52,990 nt of DNA, from the NCBI RefSeq assembly GCF_040939305.1, contig NZ_CP162513.1:1-52990 (forward strand). The letters are read 5' to 3'. The notes under the pieces are model-generated. The model was given only the letters and a program-made list of their open reading frames with translations. It had not been told where the DNA came from and did not search any database. Source of the DNA: Herbiconiux sp. A18JL235. Its GTDB lineage: Bacteria > Actinomycetota > Actinomycetes > Actinomycetales > Microbacteriaceae. How positions within the stretch are numbered: position 1 is the stretch's first letter; each line of letters begins with the position of its first letter. The position numbers were made by a program, and so were the translations under genes. This document shows, in pieces, positions 40,728-48,523 of the stretch.

Positions 40728-41051
40728 CGATCCATGCCGGTTCGTTGCGCAAGAGTTCTTCGCGAGCGCGATCCATTGCAACGCTCTCGTGCGCGTCAAA
40801 TATCCCTTGCGCCGAGCAACCTTCACGAAGTGTCTCGCAACCATCTGTAGCGGTGAGGCCCCGTATCCGGTGAGGTCGGGGCAGACGACCGTGAACCCGG
40901 CCTCGACAAGACGGGGTGCGACCTTGTGCCAAGTGGCACCGGTCCGCGGATGCCCGTGCAGCAACAGCACCGGTGGCCCCTCGCCACCGTGACGCACGTG
41001 CAGTCGCGCTCTATCGACCTGAACGTCTTCGACCGTGAAGCCTTCGAACAC
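40710..41051 (-). pseudogene. Alpha/beta hydrolase N-terminal fragment
   Basis: From GTG 41051 about 66 residues match an epoxide-hydrolase/haloacetate-dehalogenase-like start: RLHVRHGGEGPPVLLLHGHP with HGHPRTGATWHKVAPRL and VVCPDLTGYGAS. Homology stops there (near 40850) and the frame runs through unrelated sequence to 40710. The break coincides with GTCTCGCAACC (40832-40842), a word also present beside the other recombinase (22101-22110). The nucleophile and catalytic Asp/His are missing, so it is inactive. Confidence 0.7.
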
Positions 41052-41072
41052 GACCCCATCCTTCCACCGCGA

Positions 41073-41105
41073 TGACGCAACCGCAGCGTTGGGTTGCTTG
41101 CGTCA
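41073..41105. repeat. Inverted repeat upstream of the stress operon
   Basis: TGACGCAA (41073-41080) and TTGCGTCA (41098-41105), with overlapping inner arms GCAACC and GGTTGC. It lies 53 bases before the first gene of the small-protein operon and may be its operator or a terminator-like barrier after recombination. Confidence 0.45.
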
Positions 41106-41157
41106 AGCCGGTCCGGGAAAGGACGGGCGGGCGTAGCGTCAGTTGCATGGAGGAATC

Positions 41158-41283
41158 ATGACCACACACAACGACAAGGGCCGACCTGACGCAGATGAAA
41201 TTCCGGACGGATCAAGCTCTGACGGCAGCACCTCCAGCGACGGGGAAGACACCGCATCGGGCGGCGGAGCTGACGATGAGTGA
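41158..41283 (+). CDS. Small acidic disordered protein, 41 aa
   Basis: ATG 41158 with GGAGG five bases upstream. Composition is Asp/Glu/Ser/Gly-rich (DADEIPDGSSSDGSTSSDGED), clearly intrinsically disordered. First of four overlapping small genes. Its stop overlaps the next start by eight bases. Such acidic peptides are often hydrophilin-like; function unknown. Confidence 0.55.
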   Translation: MTTHNDKGRPDADEIPDGSSSDGSTSSDGEDTASGGGADDE

Positions 41284-41416
41284 TCCCCGCCCCGACCACA
41301 CCCCCACCCCCGATGAGGTCGACCCCGATGAGGGAACAGAACCAGACGGCACCCCGGTCGAAAACCCGTCAGGGCTTGCACACCGCCTGCCTGCACAGCT
41401 TCTGGTCGCGTCGTGA
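41276..41416 (+). CDS. Small acidic/proline-rich protein, 46 aa
   Basis: ATG 41276 (inside the end of the previous gene) to TGA 41416: MSDPRPDHTPTPDEVDPDEG and on. Disordered, acidic and Pro-rich with a hydrophobic end (LPAQLLVAS). Overlaps the next gene by four bases (GTGA). No family recognised. Evidence is the frame choice, coupling and codon bias. Confidence 0.5.
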   Translation: MSDPRPDHTPTPDEVDPDEGTEPDGTPVENPSGLAHRLPAQLLVAS

Positions 41417-41679
41417 CATCGACGGGCGGGAACTTCATTGACGACGTGCTGCGGAAACCAATGCAGGTCGTCGTCGACGGGGAAACGTACCGGCTGCAAG
41501 GCAGCCAGGTCGCGTACGACCTGGAGGTGGTCTCCGAGCCCGGAGATACCGTCGTCGGATATATCGCCCGGCGGACCGCGGACAGCGCCGGATTCGTTCC
41601 CGCCGCCGCCGCCAACCAGGTTCCACCGGAAGAGCACGCTGATCTCGCTGACGGCATCCGCGCGCTCGTGAACGCCTGA
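41413..41679 (+). CDS. Hypothetical protein, 88 aa
   Basis: GTG 41413 overlapping the preceding stop. Sequence suggests a small strand-rich domain (MQVVVDGETYRLQGSQVAYDL, then VSEPGDTVVGYIARRT) with an Ala-rich helical end. Soluble. Third gene in the coupled run; function unknown. Coding is well supported by third-position bias. Confidence 0.6.
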   Translation: MTSTGGNFIDDVLRKPMQVVVDGETYRLQGSQVAYDLEVVSEPGDTVVGYIARRTADSAGFVPAAAANQVPPEEHADLADGIRALVNA

Positions 41680-41701
41680 CACCTACGCAAGGAGAGAAGT
41701 C

Positions 41702-41824
41702 ATGCCCAAACCCCTGGTCTGGATCGCCGTGATCGCGGTGGGGATCACCGGATACATCATCGGCACCCGCGTGAAAGCGGCAGAAACCGTCGCAAAGAAA
41801 GCACACAAAAAGCTTAGAAAGTAA
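41702..41824 (+). CDS. Single-TM small protein, 40 aa
   Basis: ATG 41702 with AAGGAGAG upstream. MPKPLVWIAVIAVGITGYII is a membrane segment, followed by a basic amphipathic tail (VKAAETVAKKAHKKLRK). YtxH-like in layout but far shorter. Last gene of the small operon and convergent with the DUF6766 gene 50 bases downstream. Confidence 0.6.
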   Translation: MPKPLVWIAVIAVGITGYIIGTRVKAAETVAKKAHKKLRK

Positions 41825-41874
41825 CCATCGCCTTAGCCGGCTGAAGTCTGGTTCCGTCCCTGCAGGGATCGGGG

Positions 41875-42552
41875 TTAGGTGCCGGTTTCGTGGTGGGGGT
41901 CGCCGACCTTCTTGGATTCGCTCGACCCCCGTTCGCGAAGATAGATCGCTAGCGCGGCCATGCTTCCGACGGCCAGGAACTCGGACTGCCAGTTCTGCAG
42001 GGTCCGGTTCCAGAAGTCCGCCGAGAATACATACCCGATCCAGCTAACGGGTGCTTCGAGGCTGGTGAGTTGCTCCTCGTTGTAGGCGATCGTCCCGGTG
42101 ACGGATTGGGCGAGCCAGGACAGCAGGAAGATCGACCCCATCACGATCAGTAGCGAGTGAGAGAACAGCACGCGACGGAACCCGTCAGCGGCCGCCCACC
42201 GTGGTGACCCTGGCTCGGCGTAACGGCCGATCTTCTGCTCCTGGTCGGTCTCTTTGCCTTCCTTGCCGGGCTGTTTCGATTCGGGTGAGCCGCGCTGGAT
42301 GAGCCACACGGTGGCCCAGATGTAGAGGAAGAACTGGAGGTATTCGGATTGCCAGTTCTCGGCGACATCGACGGCGAAGTTCGACGACGTTACGAATCGC
42401 CAATACCCGATCTTCAGGAGCCCTTCGGCGACCTGGGTGTCGTTGTAGGCGGCAAGTCCCGCGAAGGACTGCCCGATCAGCGCGGCCAGGAAGATGATCC
42501 CGAAAAACAGGGTGAGGCTGTTGTCGCGGACGAATTGCTTCATCCCGCTCAC
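41875..42552 (-). CDS. DUF6766-family membrane protein
   Basis: 225 aa from GTG 42552, overlapping the stop of the 27-aa peptide. Four TM segments arranged as two similar halves, each ending in a conserved NWQSE(Y/F)L motif and a GS(P/S)ESK tail (residues about 68-92 and 185-217), an internal duplication. I recognise this as the DUF6766 family, common in actinobacterial stress islands and of unknown function. Last gene of a three-gene minus-strand operon. Confidence 0.8.
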   Translation of the reverse strand: MSGMKQFVRDNSLTLFFGIIFLAALIGQSFAGLAAYNDTQVAEGLLKIGYWRFVTSSNFAVDVAENWQSEYLQFFLYIWATVWLIQRGSPESKQPGKEGKETDQEQKIGRYAEPGSPRWAAADGFRRVLFSHSLLIVMGSIFLLSWLAQSVTGTIAYNEEQLTSLEAPVSWIGYVFSADFWNRTLQNWQSEFLAVGSMAALAIYLRERGSSESKKVGDPHHETGT

Positions 42553-42632
42553 CGGTGCAACAGCCCAATCGTGAAGCAGGCCACCAAGCCGACGACGATC
42601 AGTACCAGGTAGGACGTGAACATCGTGCGCAT
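42549..42632 (-). CDS. 27-aa single-TM peptide
   Basis: ATG 42632, GGGAG six bases upstream: MRTMFTSYLVLIVVGLVACF followed by TIGLLHR. It is one membrane helix. Its start follows the lipoprotein stop (TGACATG) and its stop overlaps the DUF6766 start (GTGA). The coupling and Shine-Dalgarno support a real gene; role perhaps as a subunit of DUF6766. Confidence 0.6.
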   Translation of the reverse strand: MRTMFTSYLVLIVVGLVACFTIGLLHR

Positions 42633-42633
42633 G

Positions 42634-43086
42634 TCAGCTCCCATTCAGAACGCAGTCGAACGGAGCATCCTCGACCGGGGTGCATCCGGCGGCGCGGATG
42701 AGCCACCCGTCATCGCCGACGGTGAGGAATACCGCCGTGTCCCCGGTTTGCGCGTACGCGGCGCGGCTGTAGACCTCGACCGAGTTCGCAGGCGACGCCG
42801 TGTCGACACCGAGGGTGAGAATCCCCTCGGCGCACCCAGTCCCGGTGGTGTCTTCCACCGCTTCATGGGCACTGTCATTCAGCAGCGCGCAAGCGGCATC
42901 GCCATCGCCGGCGTCGAGCGCAGCGAAGAACCCGCTGACGGCTCCCGTGGCGGCGGCGCTGTCGGGTTCGAGCGAGGAACATCCCGTGAGCAGTCCCGCA
43001 AGTCCGACAGCGACAAGAAGGGTGCCGGTCGTGGTGTGGCACCGCCGTCTGGTACTGGGGGCCTGTCGTACACCGGTGTAGCTCAT
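42634..43086 (-). CDS. Lipoprotein with NTF2/DUF4878-like domain
   Basis: 150 aa from ATG 43086. Basic N-terminus, hydrophobic segment and lipobox LTGCSS put it on the outer face of the membrane, attached through Cys36. The mature part resembles small NTF2-like stress lipoproteins (ATGAVSGFFAALDAGDGDAA ... FLTVGDDGWLIRAAGCTP). First gene of the operon with the 27-aa peptide and DUF6766; divergent from the DUF6328 gene. Confidence 0.72.
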   Translation of the reverse strand: MSYTGVRQAPSTRRRCHTTTGTLLVAVGLAGLLTGCSSLEPDSAAATGAVSGFFAALDAGDGDAACALLNDSAHEAVEDTTGTGCAEGILTLGVDTASPANSVEVYSRAAYAQTGDTAVFLTVGDDGWLIRAAGCTPVEDAPFDCVLNGS

Positions 43087-43156
43087 GGTGATCGCGACAA
43101 TAGCAGTGCGCGACCTCGTTGACGGGAAGCGCACCGGAGTCAGTGAAGGAGCCCCC

Positions 43157-43663
43157 GTGGGAGACGAGATAGCCGTGGATGCCGATCCTGCGGATGACCG
43201 GGATGAGAGTCCAAACGAGCGGTACGACCGCAACTGGAACGAACTCCTGCAGGAGTTCCGGGTACTCCAGACCGGCACCCAGATCCTCGCCGGATTCCTC
43301 CTGACACTGCCTTTCCAGCAGAGGTTCACCGAGCTGAGCCGGTTGGATCACACTCTCTACCTGGTGCTGGTAATTCTCGCCGCGGTGATCACGTTGCTGG
43401 CGTTGGCACCGGTGACGATGCACCGGCTGCTGTTCCGGCAGAAGGCAAAGAAGCAGCTCGTCCAAACCTCCAGCATCATCCTGATCATCTGCCTCGCCGC
43501 CGCATCACTGTTGTTCGTCGGAATCGTGCTGTTCATCTTCGACTTCGTGATCTCCCCGGAAGCGGGCTTCTGGGCCGCAGGCGTCGTGCTCGTCCTCGCG
43601 GTGATCATCTGGGCCGTCGCTCCCCCACTTCTGCGCGCTGCGCGGCGCCGCTCCGCCGACTAA
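43157..43663 (+). CDS. DUF6328-family membrane protein
   Basis: 168 aa from GTG 43157, preferred over upstream frames because GAAGGAG precedes it. The conserved block YDRNWNELLQEFRVLQTGTQ then ILAGFLLTLPFQQRF defines the DUF6328 family; four TM helices follow (about 50-70, 78-100, 115-140, 143-165). Function unknown; frequent near stress genes in actinobacteria. Its stop shares bases with the stop of a small frame on the other strand. Confidence 0.8.
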   Translation: MGDEIAVDADPADDRDESPNERYDRNWNELLQEFRVLQTGTQILAGFLLTLPFQQRFTELSRLDHTLYLVLVILAAVITLLALAPVTMHRLLFRQKAKKQLVQTSSIILIICLAAASLLFVGIVLFIFDFVISPEAGFWAAGVVLVLAVIIWAVAPPLLRAARRRSAD

Positions 43664-43791
43664 AGCTGTCGAGGCTTCTGGGCGGGTGATCCGCGTGTTG
43701 GGATGTGCTCCCTCGAGCGGGCCTCGAGGAACGTAAACAGCTCGGACGCGATCATGAGTTCGTAACGGGCTTCGTCCGTCATCCTCACCAT
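43660..43791 (-). CDS. Doubtful small protein, 43 aa
   Basis: ATG 43791 to TAG 43660, charged and helical (MTDEARYELMIASELFTFLE then RSREHIPTR). It lies 47 bases downstream of the LuxR gene and ends sharing CTAA with DUF6328. Ribosome site is weak (GGTGGG), so this may be noncoding. Confidence 0.3.
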   Translation of the reverse strand: MVRMTDEARYELMIASELFTFLEARSREHIPTRGSPAQKPRQL

Positions 43792-43837
43792 CCCACCGGT
43801 CTCGTCACGACGGAAGCGGCCTGGCGGCAGCGGAGGG

Positions 43838-45421
43838 CTACTCCTCGGGGTTGAGGTAACCGTGTCGGAGAGCGAGTTCTTCAAGGGATGCGCGCGATCG
43901 AACATCGAGCTTGCGGTAGACGCTCCGCAGCTGCGTCTTGACGGTGTTCCGGGATACGAACAGCTGGGCGGCGACCTCGTCCATGCTGTGGTGGGACGCG
44001 ACGCTTCGCGCGACCGCAAGTTCTCGTGGGCTCAATCGCAGGAACGGGTCGGCGCCGGTGCTGAGGCTGTCGGAAAGAAGCGCATTCCGGATATCGGTGG
44101 GTAATGGGTCGGGCAGGAGCTCGAACAACGAGGCCCAATCTGCGGCGGGGACGATTGTCAGGGGCACGTAGAGGCGGTGCTGGTCGGCGAGTCGGAGTGC
44201 CATGCTGACCTGCTTTCTGGCTGCGTCGGTCTCACCCAGCCGGCACGCCGCCGCACCGGCGACGGCGAGAGCCCCTACGAGGATTCGAGGTGAAGCGGTC
44301 GAGGCGCCGACGAGGACGGTGGCCTTACGCCGGGCTCGCGTGACGTCTCCGGTGAGAAGGTGAGCGGCGGCTTTCCAGAGGCGGATCTGCAGGATTCCGA
44401 AATCGACGTCGCGTGAGGTGATGGCGACGTCATTGAGAGCGGCTCTGGCGCCGGGCCAGTTCTCGAGCCGAGACAGCAGAATCGATCGAGCGATGGCGAC
44501 GAATGGCGCCCAGGCTCCTCCCTGGAGGGCATCCGCGGGCAGCGATGCGGCCGACGAGTCGATCTGGGTGAGGAGGTCGACGCATCGTGCCGGGTCGGTC
44601 TCCGTCAGGGCAAGCAGGTACTTCTGTGCTGGCCACCGCTCCGGCACGCCGGCAAGATTCACGCGGGCAAGCTCGTCGCGGGCGGTCTCGATGTCGAGAT
44701 CGTCGATGAACAGCTGCGCTTGGGCGAACCGTGCTGTAACTGATGCGCGGTTGCCCCACCATTCTCCGTCGGTGTCGGGAAGGCGGTTCAGCCACATCCG
44801 CGCCTGGATGTTGCGGCCGGCGAGGCCGTGCATCCAGGCCAGTGCGCCGGCGGCGGATGCTTCTGCGATCCGGTGCCCGATGGCGGCGGCTGCGTCGAAG
44901 CTTTCGGTGTATTCGCGGGTCGCGCGGTCGGTGTCTCCGTAGTACTCCCAGGCCATCGCCCACTGGAACACAATCTCCGGAAGCGCCTGCTTGAGACTGG
45001 CGCGCGTGGCGTCGTCGGCGTCGTCAAGCAACGACCTCGCTTCACGTGCCGTGTCGACTGCGTCCGCGTACCGGCCGCCGGCACGGCGTGCCGCGATTTT
45101 GCTGGTCAGCTGGGCCAGAACGTCGAGGAGGTTGGTTGGTTCTGGGGTCGGTGCGGTCCCGCGGAAGATCGTTGTCGGAGTGCTGCCGTTCGTCACGTAC
45201 CGGTTTACGTAGTCAGCGGCCAGCGCCCATCGCGGATTGGCTTCCAGCACCGTTTCCGGAAGTGCGTTGACCGCTCGCTGGATTGCTGCCGGGTCAGAGG
45301 ACAGGACGGCCCCCCAGTGCTCGTCGAGGATTGCCACAACGTCCGGCCATTGCCCGGCCTGGACATGGCTATCCAGCAATTCCCCGAGCTTGGCCGCTCC
45401 GTGCGCGTCTGACTCGCTCAT
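43838..45421 (-). CDS. LuxR-family regulator with TPR-like helical repeats
   Basis: 527 aa from ATG 45421. Residues about 1-450 are helical repeats of TPR/MalT type (for example EYYGDTDRATREYTESFDAA). There is no ATPase domain. The C-terminus is a LuxR HTH (LSPRELAVARSVASHHSMDE, VAAQLFVSRNTVKTQLRSVY). MalT/LAL-like proteins without the STAND ATPase act as effector- or protein-responsive activators. It is divergent from the LEA-like operon (45545) across 123 bp and is the only dedicated regulator of the stress island, so it is the likely activator. Confidence 0.88.
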   Translation of the reverse strand: MSESDAHGAAKLGELLDSHVQAGQWPDVVAILDEHWGAVLSSDPAAIQRAVNALPETVLEANPRWALAADYVNRYVTNGSTPTTIFRGTAPTPEPTNLLDVLAQLTSKIAARRAGGRYADAVDTAREARSLLDDADDATRASLKQALPEIVFQWAMAWEYYGDTDRATREYTESFDAAAAIGHRIAEASAAGALAWMHGLAGRNIQARMWLNRLPDTDGEWWGNRASVTARFAQAQLFIDDLDIETARDELARVNLAGVPERWPAQKYLLALTETDPARCVDLLTQIDSSAASLPADALQGGAWAPFVAIARSILLSRLENWPGARAALNDVAITSRDVDFGILQIRLWKAAAHLLTGDVTRARRKATVLVGASTASPRILVGALAVAGAAACRLGETDAARKQVSMALRLADQHRLYVPLTIVPAADWASLFELLPDPLPTDIRNALLSDSLSTGADPFLRLSPRELAVARSVASHHSMDEVAAQLFVSRNTVKTQLRSVYRKLDVRSRASLEELALRHGYLNPEE

Positions 45422-45544
45422 CCCGAGTCAAAACTACAGGTCACGTGTCGACTTGGCGTTCTGTCTAGGGGGCTCCGTTTCTCCCGAATAGGGGTAGAGC
45501 TGTGAGTACCCGCCAGACCGGTTGGGTGATCGAGAGGGAAAACT

Positions 45545-46258
45545 ATGTCGGAAAGTTATGTTCCTGCGCCGCAGGGCGGCTTCGAGCCCCCCGCGAACGA
45601 TGACCAGGGAAAGGTCGACACGGCCAAGCAGGAGGCCGCCAACCTGAAAGACACCGCCGCCGAGCAGGCCAGCAACGTCGCAGGCACCGCGAAGGACGAG
45701 GCGAAGAACGTCGCCCACGAGGCCAAGTCGCAGGCGAAAGATTTGTTCGCGCAGACCCAGTCAGAGCTGAAGGAGCAGGCCGGGGTGCAGCAGCAACGCG
45801 TCGCATCCGGTCTCCGCTCGCTCGGTGATGAGCTCGGTTCCATGGCCAGCGGTTCGGAGCAGCAGGGTCTCGCCACCGACCTGGTGCGTCAGGTGTCCGA
45901 CCGTGCCGGCAGCGCCGCATCCTGGCTGGATGCCCGCGATCCGGGTTCCCTGCTGAACGAGGTCAAGTCCTACGCTCGACGAAAGCCCGGCACCTTCATT
46001 GCCGTCGCGGCGATCGCTGGAGTCGTTGCGGGACGCCTCACCCGCTCTCTCGCCGGTGTCGCCGCCGATGAGAAGGAAACCGAAGCATCGGCGCCGAGCA
46101 CGGCTACGAGTGCCCCCGTCGTGACGCCGCCGCCGGTCGTCGACCCGCCCGTCACCAGCACGCCGGGTCTCGTCGACGACACCCCTCTCTACAACCAGCG
46201 GGCCTCAACGCTGAACGATGACGGGTACACGCTCCCCGGGGATGAGTATCCGCGATGA
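45545..46258 (+). CDS. LEA-like/apolipoprotein-type stress protein with TM segment
   Basis: 237 aa from ATG 45545. Residues 20-75 are Ala/Lys/Glu/Gln 11-mer-like repeats (AKQEAANLKDTAAEQASNVA, then GTAKDEAKNVAHEAKSQAKD), as in LEA group 3 proteins; one TM segment (FIAVAAIAGVVAGRL, about 148-162) and a Pro/Thr/Val-rich disordered tail. Likely a membrane-anchored desiccation/osmotic protectant. The stop overlaps the holin-family start (ATGA), opening an operon of three coupled genes. Confidence 0.75.
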   Translation: MSESYVPAPQGGFEPPANDDQGKVDTAKQEAANLKDTAAEQASNVAGTAKDEAKNVAHEAKSQAKDLFAQTQSELKEQAGVQQQRVASGLRSLGDELGSMASGSEQQGLATDLVRQVSDRAGSAASWLDARDPGSLLNEVKSYARRKPGTFIAVAAIAGVVAGRLTRSLAGVAADEKETEASAPSTATSAPVVTPPPVVDPPVTSTPGLVDDTPLYNQRASTLNDDGYTLPGDEYPR

Positions 46259-46671
46259 CTGACGAGTACACGCCGTCGGAGCAGAAGGCAGCGAACACCT
46301 CGCTGGGCGATCTGCTCGGAGAGGTCACGAAAGACCTCTCCACCTTGATGCGGCAAGAGCTCGAGCTCGCGAAAGCCGAACTGAAACAGTCCGCGACTCG
46401 CGCCGGAAAGGGTGCAGGGATGCTCGGCGGGGCCGGGTACGCCGCCCTGATGGCGATCCTGTTCCTATCGATCGCCGGCTGGTGGGCGCTGGGCACCCTG
46501 ATCGGCAACGGTTGGTCCGGCCTCGTCGTAACCGCGATTTGGGCGATCATCGCCCTGATCCTGTTCCTGGTCGGAAAGAAGCAGCTCAAGGAGGTCAACG
46601 GGGCACCGAAGACCGTCGAGTCCTTGAAGAAGATCCCCGAGACATTGAAGCGAAATGAGGAGAACCGATGA
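46255..46671 (+). CDS. Phage-holin-superfamily (actinobacterial) membrane protein
   Basis: 138 aa. N-terminal amphipathic helix (SLGDLLGEVTKDLSTLMRQE, then LELAKAELKQ) and two TM helices (about 60-85, 90-115), the pattern of PF07332-type putative actinobacterial holins. Despite the name these are chromosomal envelope proteins, not lysis proteins, when next to DUF3618. Overlaps neighbours on both sides by four bases. Confidence 0.82.
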   Translation: MTDEYTPSEQKAANTSLGDLLGEVTKDLSTLMRQELELAKAELKQSATRAGKGAGMLGGAGYAALMAILFLSIAGWWALGTLIGNGWSGLVVTAIWAIIALILFLVGKKQLKEVNGAPKTVESLKKIPETLKRNEENR

Positions 46672-47243
46672 CTGATTCACCTGAAGAGATCCGCGCCCGC
46701 ATCGAACAGACGCGCACCGAGCTCGGCGGCGACGTCGACGCGCTGGCCGACAAGGTCACCCCCTCCAAGATCGTCGGCCGCCAGACCGACAAGGTCAAAG
46801 AAGCCGTCGGCTCCGTCAAGGACCGCGTCTTCGGCGTTGCCGACGACGCGAAGTCCTCCCTCTCCGACCACAGCGGCAACGCCTCCGGGGCGATCTCGGA
46901 CGCCGCAAGCACGGCAAAGGCGAAGGCTGAGGGCAATCCGCTCGCGGTCGGTCTGATCGCGTTCGGTGTTGGCCTGCTCGCGGCGTCGCTGATTCCGGCG
47001 TCGACGAAGGAGAAGGAGGTCGCGTCGAACATCAAGGAGCAGGCGCAGCCCCTCGTCGACCAGGTCACCGACGCGGCCAAAGAGGTCGGCGAGCACCTCA
47101 AGGAGCCGGCCCAGGACGCCGCGGCCGCGGTGAAGGATGCTGCGACCGGCGCCGTCGACAACGTCAAGTCGGAAGCGACGTCAGCGGCCGACGAGGTCAA
47201 GGATCAGGCCCAGCAGTCCAAGGACACCGTCCAGAACAGCTGA
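46668..47243 (+). CDS. DUF3618 protein with LEA-like tail
   Basis: 191 aa from ATG 46668. DUF3618 signature at the start: PEEIRARIEQTRTELGGDVD, then ALADKVTPSK. One TM region (about 88-107) and long Ala/Lys/Glu/Asp repeats before and after it. The DUF3618/holin/YtxH gene cluster is common in actinobacteria and associated with envelope stress. ATGA overlap with the holin-family gene. Confidence 0.85.
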   Translation: MTDSPEEIRARIEQTRTELGGDVDALADKVTPSKIVGRQTDKVKEAVGSVKDRVFGVADDAKSSLSDHSGNASGAISDAASTAKAKAEGNPLAVGLIAFGVGLLAASLIPASTKEKEVASNIKEQAQPLVDQVTDAAKEVGEHLKEPAQDAAAAVKDAATGAVDNVKSEATSAADEVKDQAQQSKDTVQNS

Positions 47244-47350
47244 CCGGCAGTCACCCTGCGAACGGCGGTGGCACGGCTCGCGCCGGCCACCGCCGTTCCA
47301 CTCCCCCACCAGCACATACGACCTGCAGCACTTTCGATTTGAGGACGCCG

Positions 47351-48427
47351 ATGAGTACCGAATCCGCCACTAAGCGGGCGAACAAGAACGCGCCCGACCC
47401 AGACGATTCCCGAAAGCCCGATGGCCCCACCGATCTGAAGAAGCGGTCCTGGGTCTACGTGCTGAAGAAGACCGCACGCGAGTTCTCCGCCGACCAGTGC
47501 ACCGACATCGCCGCGAGCCTCACCTACTACGCCGTCCTCGCCCTATTCCCGGCACTGATCGCGATCTTCTCCCTCCTCGGCGTCGTCGGTCAGGGACAGG
47601 CCGCGTCCGACGCGATCCTCGGCATCGTCGACGACGTCGCCCCAGGCGGCACCGCGGACATCATCCGCGGCCCCATCGAGCAATTCGCCTCCTCCCCCGC
47701 GGCCGGCTTCGCCCTGATCAGCGGCCTGATCGTGGCCATCTGGTCCGCGTCTGGCTATGTCACCGCGTTCAGCCGCGCGATGAACCGCATCTACGAGATC
47801 GAAGAAGGCCGGCCGTTCTGGAAGCTCAAGCCGGTGCAGCTGCTCGTGACCGTCGTCGCGCTCGTGCTGATCGTGATCGCCGCGATCATCCTGGTCGTAT
47901 CCGGGCCGGTGGCGGATGCCGTGGGCTCAGCCCTCGGTATCGGAGAGACGGCGACGGTGGTCTGGTCGATCGCGAAATGGCCGGTTCTCGCCCTGGTGCT
48001 CGTGCTGATCCTCGCGATCCTTTACTACGCCACACCGAACGCGAAGCAGCCGAAGTTCCGGTGGATGAGCATGGGCGCTCTCCTCGCACTCGTCGTGCTC
48101 GCAATCGCCACTGTGGCGTTCGGGTTCTATGTGGCGAACTTCTCCAACTACGACAAGAACTACGGCTCCCTCGCCGGAGTCGTCATCTTCCTCCTCTGGC
48201 TGTGGATCGTGAACAACGCCATCCTCTTCGGCGCCGAGTTCGACGCCGAACTCGAGCGCGGCCGCCAGCTACAGGCCGGCATCGCCGCCGAGGAAGACAT
48301 TCAGCTGCCCCCTCGCGACACCCGCAAGAGCGACAAGATCGCCGCGAAGGAACAGAAAGACGTCGAGGAGGGGCGTCGCATCCGCCAGCAGCACGGCGAG
48401 AGTGACACCGACACGAACAACAAATGA
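47351..48427 (+). CDS. YihY/BrkB-family membrane protein
   Basis: 358 aa from ATG 47351 with GAGG six bases upstream. Six TM segments and the family signature DIAASLTYYAVLALFPALIA and GYVTAFSRAMNRIYE. Charged, disordered ends (TDTNNK). Once annotated as RNase BN; actual role is unknown, thought to be membrane permeability or transport. Located 107 bases after DUF3618, probably same transcript. Confidence 0.9.
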   Translation: MSTESATKRANKNAPDPDDSRKPDGPTDLKKRSWVYVLKKTAREFSADQCTDIAASLTYYAVLALFPALIAIFSLLGVVGQGQAASDAILGIVDDVAPGGTADIIRGPIEQFASSPAAGFALISGLIVAIWSASGYVTAFSRAMNRIYEIEEGRPFWKLKPVQLLVTVVALVLIVIAAIILVVSGPVADAVGSALGIGETATVVWSIAKWPVLALVLVLILAILYYATPNAKQPKFRWMSMGALLALVVLAIATVAFGFYVANFSNYDKNYGSLAGVVIFLLWLWIVNNAILFGAEFDAELERGRQLQAGIAAEEDIQLPPRDTRKSDKIAAKEQKDVEEGRRIRQQHGESDTDTNNK

Positions 48428-48523
48428 AACCACGTCAAGTGGGTTGGCGAATCGTGTGCCAAGGAGCCCACTGACAACGTCTGCCATCCGACGGACGCAT
48501 GCAACGAATCATTGGAGTAACTC

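Noticed and set aside
45470..45495. GTTT...GGGGTA sequence resembling a SigB/SigF promoter before the LEA-like operon
   Set aside because: Spacer is about 11 bases, shorter than the 12-17 expected, so it was not called.
46255..46671. Prophage lysis module suggested by the holin-family gene
   Set aside because: No endolysin, tail or capsid genes nearby; the neighbours are DUF3618 and LEA-like genes, the usual non-phage context of this family.
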